A stretch of 64,000 nucleotides of DNA from Impatiens glandulifera (taxonomy: Eukaryota; Streptophyta; Magnoliopsida; Ericales; Balsaminaceae): positions 26,325,348 to 26,389,347 of the forward strand of contig NC_061870.1 of assembly GCF_907164915.1 (NCBI RefSeq), in the 5' to 3' direction. How positions within the stretch are numbered: position 1 is the first letter of the stretch; each line of letters starts with the position of its first letter. Below, piece by piece: positions 1-11,311 of the stretch. The notes under the pieces were generated by a model. That model saw only the letters and a list, made by a program, of their open reading frames with translations. It ran no database searches and was not told the DNA's origin. A program made the translations under genes and the position numbers.

Positions 1-108
1 AACAACTCAATTGTATTGACTATTGAGAAAATCTTTCATCTATAACGTCGACACTTAGCCGGTTTCTGTCTTGCTGTAAGTACTTCTTCACTGAATCCAG
101 ACCCATAT

Positions 109-255
109 GACGAAACGAGAAACCCTTCGCGAAACGAGAAGTCCTTCGCGTAACGAGAAGCCCTTCGCGAAACGAGAAGCCCTTCGCGTAACGAGAAGCA
201 CTTCGCGAAACGAGAAGCCCTTCGCGTAACGAGAAGCCCTTCGCAAAACAGAACC
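109..255. repeat. 19-bp tandem repeat with alternating variants
   Basis: About eight units of CGCGAAACGAGAAGCCCTT, alternating with the variant CGCGTAACGAGAAGCCCTT, so the effective period is 38 bp. The edge copies are degenerate. The TTCGCG core matches the palindrome near the element's end at 683-697. ACCCATATGA flanks the array on both sides. Confidence 0.85.
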
Positions 256-310
256 CATATGATCTGCAAATATCATCATCGACATAAGAACAATAAGATG
301 AACAAAAAAA

Positions 311-370
311 AATGAACCAATATGAATCAATATGAACCAGTATGAACCAGTATGAACCAATATGAACAGA
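311..370. repeat. 10-bp tandem repeat
   Basis: Six units of the form TATGAACCAA/G. They are strictly 10 bp long, which produces a long repetitive frame on the minus strand that is not a gene. Confidence 0.85.
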
Positions 371-583
371 TTTAATTGATTTAGAGTTTTCAGATGGAGA
401 TGCTGGAAACATGAACATAAATCAATTTGGGTTAGAGTTAGGGTTTGAAATGAAGGTATGGAAATAAGAACATAAATCTGTATTATAAACATCGATTCAT
501 GTTAAGTTTTCTTATCTTTGTAGATTCATGGGGCATAATCGTAGTCGCCGTCGCCAAAGTTTTCGCTGTCGCCGACGAACAAG

Positions 584-633
584 AATAGAGAGAGAAGAGA
601 GAGAAGAGAGAGAAGAAAGAGAAGAGAGAGAAA
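584..633. repeat. GA-rich microsatellite
   Basis: A run of GAGAGA/GAAGAGA units within the transposon-like block. Confidence 0.7.
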
Positions 634-807
634 CAAAATGAAGGAAATGAAAATTTTAAGTATTTATATTAACCTAATTCACTTCGCGTTACGCGAAAAG
701 GGTAATTTCGTCCAAAAAAAATAAAGTGATCACCAGATCAAATTTAATTATCAGTGATCACGGACGCAAATGACCCTATCTTTAGGGTCATTTAGTCCAA
801 TTTCCCG

Positions 808-1960
808 TTTTGTAGGATAAATTATTAAATATCTTTTTATGTTTAAAATTTTAAAACTAAAGCAAGAATATTATATTTTAATTCTGAAAATGTTTTGAGT
901 TAAAACAATAGTCACAGTGGAGTGTCATAATAGTTCTACTTAATTAAAAAAATATATTATATTTTAATTAATAAATTAAATTAAATGAATTAACGTTTAA
1001 AATGTTTAAAAAGACATTAACATGTTGATATAAATGTGTTTTAATGAAAATTTTGAAAGGTTAAAAACCACTCATAAAACAAACTCTAAATAATTAGTAA
1101 GAAAATATATGAACTTTTTTATGAACAAAATTTCCTTTAAGTGAATTTATATGGGTTGGATTGGATCGGATCTCTTATAAATGTTGTAGCTTTGTTTTGT
1201 CTTTGTTGATGCTAACTAATTAAATAGTATGGATGATTCAACGAAAGCAACCTAACTATGCAATGAAATTAATTTAACTGATGTCTACATTGAAATTCAA
1301 TGTTTACAAATTACAATATTAAAGTTTGTAATAATGGAATTGTATTAAATTGACTTTGTAAAAATAATATCTATATATAATTTATTTGAAAGACGGAAGA
1401 TTGGGAGAAAGAACTAGATGATGATGTGTCACGTCATTCTCGAAAAAAAAAAAAAATGGTGAGAATAGAATTTTTTTAGTCAATTATGAAATGTCATTTC
1501 TTTTCTTATTTTCTTTTTCAAATTTACTCTCCATATTCTTTCACATTTATTTTACCTCTAATAATATAGATTGAGACTATTTTAAAATTTATATATTTTT
1601 TTCGTAACTTCTTTCCCAATTAAAAATTTTATTTAAAAATAATTTAATTTAATTAAAAGTGATTTTTCATTTTGGTTCAAGTTTCTTCTTTGAAACATAA
1701 TTCATACCATTTTTTAATAATAAACAAAATAACTGTATAATTTTATTTTTATAGTTTTGTAAACTCTATTATTTTATCTTCTTAATTTATAAATATTAAA
1801 TAATTATTTTAAATAAATAAATTCAAAATAATCAAAATTAATGTCAAATCAAGATTAAATAATTATTTTAAATGAGTTAAAATTGATAGCTGTTATTTAT
1901 ATTTTGGTATTAGTCAAGTCTAATATATGTAAGGAAGCCAGGGGTAAGCCTCATTTTTTA
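808..1960 (+). pseudogene. Relic of glucosyltransferase second intron (copy 0 of block A)
   Basis: This stretch aligns by eye with the second introns of the two UGT genes (around 8280-8790 and 27900-28540) and with 20700-21420. Shared landmarks include GGATGATTCAACGAAAGCAA, CAACCTAACTATGCA, the phrase around TTGAAATTCAATGTTTA, and the later CTTCTTTCCCAAT/TATCCCAATC region. No exon sequence is left next to it. It is best read as the surviving intron of an older UGT copy whose exons were deleted. The same relic sits in the same place in block B, so the loss predates the block duplication. Confidence 0.65.
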
Positions 1961-2060
1961 GAATTGGAACTTTGAAAACAAAAAGCTATTCTTTTACCTA
2001 AAAAAATTTTCTTCCCAATTTGACCCTCTTAAGGGTTGATTGATACATTAGAATTAGAAT

Positions 2061-2520
2061 GATGTTAAAAACACTTTTCGTGAGTGGACGAATCTTCTAA
2101 AGTCTTCTCATCGAATGATGGAAGATCTAAACGAAATCCCAAAACCGGTAATAAGTGTTCTTAATGTCCGACCGAGGATCTGCACGCGCGATCAAGGATC
2201 TGCGACCGAGAGTTTAATCACCGTGTTGACCGGGCATCCAGGCCAGTTGACCCCAACCAAATCCATACCAAACTCACGCGTCCGGCCCGATTAGCAATCT
2301 GGACACCAGCCTAATGCCTTGTTTGTTTGGGATTTTAATTGTTTTTTTAACGATTAGAAACCCTAAATTATGTTTAGTTTTTTAAAAATAAAAAATAAAA
2401 AACGATTATAAAATATTTTTAAAAAATATTTTTAAGAATATATTAATAATAATGTATAATAAAGACAGATTTGAATTTATTTTTAAATTTTAACACATTA
2501 AACTTATATTTTTCAAGTAT
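2061..2520. mobile_element. GC-richer LTR-like fragment, copy A
   Basis: The block starts at GATGTTAAAAAC and includes the GTGTTGACCGGGC and CACGCGTCCGGCCCGAT phrases. It matches 22882-23350 over its whole length and is far less AT-rich than its surroundings. No coding domain is visible. In block B the same sequence follows a region with LTR-like features, so both are probably remnants of one Ty3/gypsy-like element older than the duplication. The class is uncertain. Confidence 0.5.
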
Positions 2521-2532
2521 TTTTCTCTTTAA

Positions 2533-2681
2533 CTAGCATTTACCCCGTGCATTTGTACGATTAATAATATAAAAAATCGTGAAAAAAATTACGGATAACA
2601 TTTTTAATTTTATTTTTAATCGTTTTAAGTTTATAGGTGGGTCACCTTCAATCCGACCCAAATATTCATTTACTCAACATC

Positions 2682-2719
<38 letters not shown>

Positions 2720-3842
2720 TTAGTTAAAAAATTGAATTTATATTAATGTTAAAACGTTCCGCGTTCATCAAATTTGGTGTTGAATTTAAAATATAAAGTC
2801 TTATTAGCCTAGTTGGTAAAGGTTGTACTTGTTTTTGTTAGGTTGCAAGTTCGAAACATACCTCTAGCATTTTTTTTTAACCGTTTTAAATTTAAAGGCG
2901 GGTCAACCCACAATCCGACCCAAATATCCAAATTAACCACAGCTCTCGACCCGACAATCCCGACACTTTAAAAATTAAGCATCATTATATATATATATAG
3001 ATTAGTTAGTTAAAAAGTTGAACTTATATTAATATTAAAACGTCACGCGTTTATCAAATTTGGTGTTGAATTTAAAATATAAAGTTTTTGTAGTTTAGTT
3101 TGTTAAAGAGTTGTACTTGTTTTGTTAGATTGTAAGTTCGAAACATACCTCTAGCATTTTTAATTTTATTTTTAACCGTTTTAAATTTAAAGACGGGTCA
3201 ACCCACAATCCGACTCAAGTATCCATTTACTCAACATCATTTTATATATATATATATATATTAGTTAGTTAGTTAAAAAATTGAATTTATATTAATGTTA
3301 AAACGTCCCGCATTCATCAAATTTGGTGTTGAATTTAAAATATAAAGTTTTAGTAGCCTAATTGGTAAAGGTTGTACTTGTTTTTGTTAGGTTGCAAGTT
3401 CGAAACATACCTCTAGCATTTTTTTTTAACCGTTTTAAATTTAAAGGCGGGTCAACCCACAATCCGACCCAAATATCCAAATTAACCACAGCTCTCGACC
3501 CGGCAATCCCGACACTTTAAAAATTAAGCATCATTATATATATATATAGATTAGTTAGTTAAAAAGTTGAACTTATATTAATATTAAAACGTCCCGCGTT
3601 TATCAAATTTGGTGTTGAATTTAAAATATAAAGTCTTTGTAGCCTTGTTGGTTAAAGAGTTTTATTTGTTTTGTTAGTTTGCAAGTTCGAAACATACCTT
3701 TAGCATTTTTAATTTTATTTTTAACCGTTTTAAATTTAAAGGCGGGTCAACCCACAATCCGACCCAAGTATCCAAATTAACCACAGCTCTCGACCCGGCA
3801 ATCCGGATACTTTAAAAATTAACATCATTATATATATATAGA
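2533..3842 (-). mobile_element. Helitron-like element A, non-autonomous, with internal tandem repeats
   Basis: Read on the minus strand, the element starts TCTATATATATA and ends with a small hairpin, then GGTAAATG, then CTAG. That is the TC...hairpin...CTRR layout of Helitrons. It lies between A and T with no target-site duplication. The paralogous site in block B (near 23356-23362) lacks the element, and the flanks align base for base across it. Inside are about four repeat units of 264-287 bp, starting near 2718, 3000, 3263 and 3550, after a partial unit at the CTAG end. Each unit carries tRNA-like box A/box B sequence. There is no Rep/helicase gene, so it would need help to move. The hairpin here has a mismatch (GTGCATTTGTAC) that copy B lacks. 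Confidence 0.75.
2805..2858 (+). other. tRNA-like pol III box A/box B pair (one per repeat unit)
   Basis: TAGCCTAGTTGG at 2805-2816 fits the box A consensus TRGCNNARYNGG. AGTTCGAAACA at 2848-2858 resembles box B (GGTTCGANNCC). The spacing of about 31 bp is normal for tRNA promoters. Equivalent pairs occur in other units, at 3354-3407 and 3640-3693. A tRNA-derived SINE head is the simplest origin. It does not fold into an evident functional tRNA. Confidence 0.6.
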
Positions 3843-4480
3843 TTCTCAACCTCAACATCAATTGAATGTACTAATATTTAAATATTATTTCATAAATTTA
3901 AATGTAATAAAAATCAATACATGTCTAACTTAAAAATTAATTAGTTAAGTAAATGTAACAAAATTAAATTTTAAAAAATAGCCAAAATATTATGAAATAA
4001 AGACATTTTTAACAAGTATTGAAGATATAATGCGAAAGTTTTTTCATAGAGTATCACCAAAAACATTCAACTCAATAGAATCTCGGATAAAATTATTACG
4101 TTTATACACGTGTACAAAATTATTATTGATTTTAAAATTATTTGGCGGCTCTTTAATCAAACAGATACTTTCTTAAATTAATTATTTTTAATTAATAAAA
4201 ATTTCTTTTAATTAAATTTTAATTTTATTATTTTAAATTTAAAAAATTGGTCAAATTTATTTAAAATTTAATTTTTGTTATAAATAATTTTAAAATGTTA
4301 AAATATATTTTATATAATAAAACAAAATATTTCCAACACACAAGTGGAGACTGAAATAAATTTCAAATTAAAATCAAGGTCTCTCAAGGAACACGAAAAA
4401 ATTTGAAGGTATTACTCATTTGAATCCAAATTATTGTTTAAATAATTATCTAAATTATTCTTGATGTTTTATTTTAAATT
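3843..4480. other. AT-rich tract shared by blocks A and B
   Basis: This tract aligns with about 23360-24060. Shared phrases include AAAATCAATACATGTCTA, GATATAATGCGAAA and TTACTCATTTGAATCCAAA. It is non-coding and serves to define the extent of the block duplication. Confidence 0.6.
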
Positions 4481-6130
4481 ATTTTGTATATCTTATCTAA
4501 GGCCATATTGAACTTACCTCGTTCCAATACTCCGTTTTTCATAATTCATTTTCAGCATTTTCTCTCTTCAAAACGTAAATATGCTAAGTTACTGTTGATA
4601 AACACATAAGTGTAATTAAAAGTTAAAAAGACCTGTGAAATTTAATTTGAATATTTAATTTTTTTATATAATTTATTTTAAACATTTAATTTGATCCTTT
4701 AACTTTTATTTAAAGTGAATTTTTATATTTAATTTAATGTTTTTTTTAATAATGTTATAATTTACGTTTGTTTAATTATATTTATTTTTCTTAATAATGT
4801 TAGTTTTGATATAATTTGTTTTTCTCGTTTAGTGTAATTTGTGTTTTTTTTAATGATGTTTAATTTTTTTTATATATATATTTATAAATTATTAATCTAT
4901 AATTAATTTTATCATAATATTTTTTAATTGGTATGAATTTAAAAAAATATTAAATATAATTTGTAAAATTGATAAATATATAGGTTTTGTTCGGTTCTGG
5001 GTTTTTTAAAAAACCAAGAGAGAGAAAATTTAGATGATAGGTTATGATTTTGAGAAAGTAATGATTATTTTTGGTAAAAAGACTTAAAGGGTATTGATAT
5101 TTATAAATAAAATATAAAATTGTAATTTAAAATAGAGGGTATTTTTGTATTTTGGTTAATGATATGAGTGATGTGATGGATGAGAAGTGATTGATTGGAA
5201 AATAGATTTTGTGTGAGTTTTTTAAATAACTTAAAGAGAACATGGCCATAGATAGTTATTGAAAAAGTTACAAAGTTTGTATGAATATTTATTTAGTTTG
5301 AAAATAAGTTTTTATATGAAAGATGAATTTCTATTTGATGTGATATTTTCTACCTTTAAAATTTGAGAATAAGTTTTTTAGTTAAAAATTATTTAATATT
5401 ATAAATTTATTTGTAATTTGAGTTTAATTATAAATTATAATATATAATACAATATAAATATTATCATTAGCATGTTTGACATTAATTTTAGAATAGTCTA
5501 ATAATAATTTTGGTTTGTATAATATTTTAATAATATTTGTTTATTATTATAATTATATTATTTAATAATTATTTGAAAGGAATGATTATTTTAAGTGAAT
5601 TATATAATTATTTAAATAATGAATAATAATATGTCCATTAATAATAGTTATATGTTTACTAATGATATAGCCATTGCACTTTGCAGAGTTTAATTTAAAT
5701 TCCTCAACTGATTTTGTATACAAATTGTATCTCAAACTTTAATAATTCAAGACAGATGGACAATTACATCTGTAATAACTCTATAATAAGGCCACTTAGA
5801 AACAACTGATCCATTTTGCATTAAAATCTACTTTTTCTCTATTTTTAACCCAGATAAAATGAAGAGTTGTTTACTAAGTGTTATTGTTCGGATTTGGGTA
5901 ACTAAGTTAACTTAAAAAAAATGATATGGTATGATTTTGAAGAATTTTTTATATTTTTTAAAAATAAAAAATAAAATAAAAAATATTTTAATATTTTAAT
6001 TAATAAATAAGTAATATAGTGGATGCAGTCTAGTTATATATATATATATAATATTTTTTAATTTAAATTATTTAAATAATTTGGTTAATCTATGATAACT
6101 AGGAATAGGAAGATCTCGTGGAATGCAACA
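4481..6130. other. AT-rich intergenic DNA, no gene seen
   Basis: Very AT-rich. No open frame with recognisable protein sequence, no RNA gene and no clear repeat family. A stretch near 4980-5240 starting GGTTTTGTTCGGTTCTGG has the look of a small decayed DNA-transposon relic, but no convincing terminal repeat was found. Confidence 0.5.
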
Positions 6131-6134
6131 CATA

Positions 6135-6445
6135 AAAATATATTGTTAGTTAGTTTAAAAGTTAAATTTATATTGTTAAAATGTTTCGCGTTCATCAAAT
6201 TTAGTGTTGAATTTGAAATATAAGGAGTTATTGGTCTAGTTGGTTAAATATTTGTATTTATTTTATTAGGTTGTGAGTTCGAAACATACTTATAACATTT
6301 TTAATTTTATTTTTAACCGTTTTAAGTTTATGGGCGGCTCAACCTAGAATTCGACTTAAATATTCATTTACTCTCACATATATATCCAAATTAATCACGG
6401 CTCTCGACCCGTTAATTTGGATACTTTCAAAATTAAGAATCATTA

Positions 6446-6448
<3 letters not shown>
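6135..6448 (-). mobile_element. Single degenerate unit of the Helitron-like repeat
   Basis: One copy of the roughly 290-bp unit that is tandem in elements A and B. It shows GTTAGTTAGTTTAAAAGT, GCGTTCATCAAATTTAGTG, a decayed box A (TTGGTCTAGTTGG), GAGTTCGAAACATAC and CACGGCTCTCGACCCG. The element lies in the far-upstream region of the first UGT gene and is more diverged than the arrayed units. The termini are not clear. Confidence 0.6.

Positions 6449-6514
<66 letters not shown>
6449..6514. repeat. (AT)n microsatellite
   Basis: About 66 bp of almost perfect AT dinucleotides next to the degenerate Helitron-like unit. Confidence 0.9.
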
Positions 6515-6521
<7 letters not shown>

Positions 6522-6945
6522 TAAAGGTTATGGAAATGGAGGCTAACTTTATTGTCTCATATAATATTGTTAGCATGTATGAAACCGTTGGCAACTGAAT
6601 CTCTCTCTAGCTACCGGTCATTGTAATAATTTATTATTATTATTTTTAAAATAATTCTTATTATACAGTTGTACATATCATATTATTTATTGATCACCCG
6701 ATAAACATATCCTAATTTATTTATTTTTTTATTTAATTCAAATTTGTAAACCATTTAACATTGAAATGTGATTTTATAATTCTCACTTAGATTATTTTTA
6801 GCTTGAAAATGTAACGAGATAGAGTGTGAACGGGTCAATATAAGCATTTCAATCATTCAACTTACAGATATCAAAATTTGTATAGTCATTTTATAAATTT
6901 TTTTTATTTTTACTTTGTTAAAGATTCAATTGAAAAAAGAAGTGC

Positions 6946-6955
6946 TTATAAATAA
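6946..6955 (+). promoter_or_regulatory. TATA box of first UGT gene
   Basis: TTATAAATAA lies about 50 bp before the ATG at 7004. The upstream 400 bp (GTTATGGAAATGGAGGC through TTTATTGATCACCC) is conserved at 24733-24900 and 18950-19100, which marks it as the ancestral promoter. The same box is eroded in the second gene. Confidence 0.6.
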
Positions 6956-7003
6956 TGATACTTGTAGTAGTTTTCTCTCAAATATCATTTTCTTGAGTGA
7001 GCC

Positions 7004-9467
7004 ATGGAAACTTCAAAGCTTCATGCAGTAATTCTTTGCAGTCCAGGCATAGGCCATTTCAATCCAATCCTTGAGCTGGCTAACACCCTAATTCTTCATC
7101 ACGGTTTCAAAGTCACTATTCTCACCGCAACAACTCCACCGGCCTACCAATTCCTCCATTCCCCTGAAGATCTCAACATCGTTACTCTGCCTCCGGCCGA
7201 TATCTCGGGCGTTATAGACGCAAACGCATCCTTGTTCACCAAGATCGCCGTCGAAATGCGTCAGTCCCGGTCCAACATCCGGTTAGCCCTATCTGAAATG
7301 GACCGGACCAGGACACTCTTTATTGCCGACTTATTCGGGACGGAATCATTTGAATTAGCTGATGAGTTCAGAATGCCTAAATATGTTTTTTTTCCATCCA
7401 CCGCTTGGTTTCTTTCTCTAACCTCCTACTGTCAAGTGTTGGATAAGGAAGTTGAGGGGCAGTTTGTGGACCGGACTGAACCGCTATGGATCCCCGGATG
7501 TAAACCCGTCAGACCGGAGGACGTGGTTGACCCCATGCTGGACCGCCGTGATCAACAATACATGTATAATTATTAAAACTAACAACTTTCTCTACTTTTT
7601 TTTTTATAGTAAACGGAAATTACAAATGGATTGTTTCTACATATAGGGAGTATGTGAGGATGGGAATTGGATTTGGTCTGTCCGATGGGATTTTGTTGAA
7701 TACGTGGGAGGATCTGGAGCATGGAACGTTGGAGGCTTTAAGAAAGAACGAAGAGTTGAGCTCTTTGGTGAAGGCACCGGTTTATGCAATCGGTCCGTTG
7801 ACAAGGGTTCCTGTCGAGCTGACGGGTGCGACCGTGCGAGAGACAGCACGCTGACGTGGCTCGACAGGCAGCCTAGAGAGTCGGTTTTGTATGTATCGTT
7901 TGGGAGTGGCGGAACAATGTCGGCCGACCAGGTGACTGAGCTGGCATGGGGATTGGAGCTGTCTGGCCGGAGATTTCTCTGGAAAGTGCGACCTCCGGTG
8001 GAAGGTGGTCAGGCAGATGCAGCGTTTTTCACCGGCGGAAGCGGCGAAGGGGACACCGCCGAGGAAATCTTGGGGAAATTCCTCCCTCATGGGTTCTTAA
8101 CAAGAACATGCAACGTTGGCATGGTCATTACACGCTGGGCTCATCAGGTAACTCTTAGACCTTGTTTCTTCTTTGAGTTTTTTTTTTGGATTTTATTTAT
8201 TTTTTGATAAAATGAGATTATTTGATTAACCCAGATAAAAATGAATGATTGGTTATTATTTTTTACGAGGTGATAATTATTTTTTTTTTAACAAAAACAA
8301 CCCAACTATGTGTGAAATCAATCGATTGATGTCTACTTTGAAATTCAATGTTTAAAATATTAAAGTTTCTGAAGGGTGTTTGAAATTGACATTTTTTAGT
8401 TATAAAAATAATATCTGTACATAATTTAAATATTAAAGTTCCTAATTAATTAAAGGGTGTTGAAATTGACTTTTTGTAATAAAAATAATATCTATACAAA
8501 ATTTAAATATTAAAGTTTCTAATTAATAGGAGGGTGTTGAAATTGACTTTTAGTTATAAAAATAATATCTATGCATAACTTAATTACCTATAATAATATA
8601 TATCGAGCCTATTTTAAAAATTATATTTTTTTTTTCACAACTTCTATCCCAATCAGAAATCTTATTTAAAAATAATTAAATTTTAATTGAAAGTAATTTT
8701 TTATTTGGTTTAAGTTTATTCTTTGAAAAATGATTCATACTAATTTTGAATCATAATAAAAAAAATAATTGTATTTTTTTTCACATTTAAATCCAAAATT
8801 ATGTCTTATTTGTGTCTTATATATATTTTTATAGATAAGTGATAAAAAAAGGAAAATTGGAAAAGAAAATAGGAGAGTGAATAACATACGTCAAGTTATT
8901 GGTTGAAGAGAAATGATGGGAGGGAATTTAAGAGAGAACGAGAGCGCAATCTGATTGGCCGAAAAAATAACAAAATGATATAGTGATACGTGATCTCCTC
9001 TTTTGTTCCTTCTCCCAAATTCTCTCCATATCACTCCTTTTAGTTGAAAATGTATAAGGGAAGGAGTAGTGCCTCTAGCTTGATCAAAGAAGCAAAACAA
9101 TTTGCCTTCACCAATTGCCTATTGTTCAAAAACAAATTTTATTTTATTTTTTTCAACAAATCAGATTGCGTCTCATTCACTCACTTATTTTCATTTCCAA
9201 ATTTCTTCTCCCAATCATTTTTCTTTTTCATAACTACTTAAAAAATGATAAACCAAACAGCTCGGGAAATGATATAAAAGTCTCATTAGATATAGGCTCA
9301 AACCTTATTGAGTGCAAATTAGTATTAGTTGGTTAAATTATTAGTCAATGAGAGTTAGATCATAAGTTCAAACATTATAAGTATTGACCATTTTAACCCG
9401 ATCCATTCACGTCCCATGAGTTGCAATGGGAAGAGTGTGAAGACTCGATTATTATTATTATTATAAA

Positions 9468-9552
<85 letters not shown>

Positions 9553-9851
9553 AATGAAACTCAATTAACAAAAAAATCTTATCTACTAAATGTCTAAAGA
9601 AAAATTCTCACTGTAAAGTTGAAGTAAATGATAATTGTGTTACCTTACTTCGATGTAACTTATTTTAAAAAATAATCAAAATTTTACAAATAATCTTTAG
9701 ACACGATTTTTATCTTTTAAATTACCCTAGTGGATCACATCTTTTACAATATTTGTTAAAAAGTTATTAATTCTATGAATTATCTTCTTCATAATTCATG
9801 AAGTCATTATCTATATAAAATTAAAGAGACTTCATTATGTAAACACTACTT

Positions 9852-9884
<33 letters not shown>

Positions 9885-10287
9885 TTTAAAAAAATAATTA
9901 TGGATATTGATGATTCTCTAACAGGTAGAAATACTAAGCCACCCATCTATCGGAGGATTTATGTCCCATTGCGGTTGGAACTCGACTTTAGAAGGAATCA
10001 CCAAAAGCTTGCCAATGATCGCGTGGCCATTATACGCTGAACAAAGGATGAACGCGGCATTTCTAACTGATGAAGCGGGCGTGGCTGTGCGGTCAAAGGA
10101 GTTGTTGGCTTTGAAGAAGAGGGATGAGATAAAGAACATGGTGGGAAGTGTAATGGAGGAAAACAATCCAATGAGAAAGAGAGCTCAAGAGATTCAAGAA
10201 AGTGCAATGAAAGCTATAGAAGTTGGAGGTTCTTCCCACAAAGCACTAAATCTATTTATTCAGGATTGCATGAGCAAACTACAATGA
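7004..10287 (+). pseudogene. UGT72-like UDP-glucosyltransferase, three exons, frameshifted (copy 1)
   Basis: Family-1 plant UDP-glycosyltransferase, closest in feel to UGT72 (hydroquinone/monolignol glucosyltransferases), which moves glucose from UDP-glucose to a phenolic acceptor in the cytosol. Exons are 7004-7563, 7647-8147 and 9925-10287, joined at GT..AG introns of 83 and 1777 bp. The spliced product without the lesion would be about 471 residues, normal for the family. Visible parts: His18 in GIGHFNP (catalytic base), Asp109 in ADLFGTE (its partner), GSGGTMSADQ, and the 44-residue PSPG box ending in EQ. An 8-bp insertion at about 7831-7838, a near-duplication of GTGCGA, shifts the frame. 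Translation then stops at 7852-7854 after 255 residues, before the PSPG box. The WAPQ motif reads WAHQ. The open second frame after the insertion shows the lesion is recent. An assembly error is possible but less likely for 8 bp. Confidence 0.75.
9445..9547. repeat. (TTA)n then (AT)n microsatellite in intron 2 of copy 1
   Basis: A trinucleotide ATT tract runs into an AT dinucleotide tract. A shorter AT run follows at 9862-9885, close to the acceptor of exon 3. Confidence 0.85.
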
Positions 10288-11060
10288 TTGAATACATCCT
10301 TCTTTGCCCATTTGAAAATATTTAAATGGATTCATTCCAAGCTTGTTAACTCCTTCATTTTGGTATTTGATTTCTCTTTTTTTTTTTGTTCTTGTTCAAT
10401 AAAGAATGTTTTATTCAGTTTTTATTTATTTAACCAAATATGGAATAAGATGCAATAAAGGTTTTTAAAGTAACTAATACCCTTCTTATTTTATTAATAT
10501 ATATAAGATGTAAATCCAATAATCAAGTAATTACACACTAAAAATACAATATTGTTTTTAAATGGTTAAGTGAATACAGTTAAGTTAAGCTAAGCTAAGC
10601 TAGCAATTAATAGATTTATCAGGATTAACAACAGCTGTTACAATTTTAATCAAAGAAGTTTGGAGATGGGAAACAATTAATGGTTTGTATTGTTTGATAT
10701 ATAGGAGCATTACAATAATTTTTTTTTTAAGTATTTTGGTAAAGCAAGTTGCTTTAGTCAGTCAAAGAAATGTTTTTATAGTTACTTAAGGCTTAAGTTT
10801 GTAAGAAACAACTCTAAAGCACTATTAATTGGAATGATTCATTTTCATGCTATACACAAATTCATACAAAAAAAAAAAGACTTATGATAAGGCTTAATTA
10901 GTTTTCCAGCTTGGGAGATTCCTTTCTAACACATATAATAATTATTTTATCATATATAATCCATCTATACCACTTTTATCTTAGTTTAGTACTAATATTT
11001 GGTTAAAAGTAAGCAAAACAATAACAATGAAGATTTATCCTTGGTTGTTAAGAAATAACT
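10288..11060. other. 3' flank of UGT copy 1, conserved in block B
   Basis: This aligns with 29536-30250. Landmarks are AAGCTAAGCTAAGCTAGC, AACAGCTGTT, TTAGTCAGTCAAAGAAAT and CAACTCTAAAGCACTATT. It marks the right part of the duplicated block. No gene. Confidence 0.65.
10398..10403 (+). terminator. Polyadenylation signal of UGT copy 1
   Basis: AATAAA in the context TTGTTCAATAAAGAATG, about 110 bp after the stop codon. The identical context occurs after copy 2 at 29657-29662. Confidence 0.6.
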
Positions 11061-11274
11061 ATTACAAAAAAATCTCATGAATAATAAACTTGAGCAATTG
11101 ATTTGGAGAAACACAAATATTTTGATTATTTATTATGTTTCACTTTTTTATAATTACATATTATATATATATATATATATTTTAATAAAAATTTGGATGA
11201 GTATCATGAGCTATTGGTTAATATTCATATATATGTCAATTTACCGGTTCATATCCATTAATATATTTATAAAT

Positions 11275-11311
<37 letters not shown>

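Larger units (their letters stand above)
1..807. mobile_element. Right-hand end of a DNA transposon-like element, left part outside window
   Basis: No gene is recognised here. The block holds a 19-bp tandem array, a 10-bp tandem array, a GA-rich tract and a terminal region rich in short palindromes. The palindromes include TTCGCGTTACGCGAA at 683-697 and an inverted repeat of TGACCCTA near 771-790. The right edge is set near 807 because sequence from about 808 onward aligns with the second intron of the glucosyltransferase genes and with 20700 onward, where this block is absent. Class II elements often carry such subterminal repeats. A Mutator-like element is plausible, but the other terminus lies outside the window, so the class is unproven. 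The minus-strand open frames over 20-492 are by-products of the repeats. Confidence 0.5.

Noticed and set aside
9918..10207. Minus-strand open frames over the last UGT exon
   Set aside because: Antisense shadows of exon 3; the same happens at 29207-29419.
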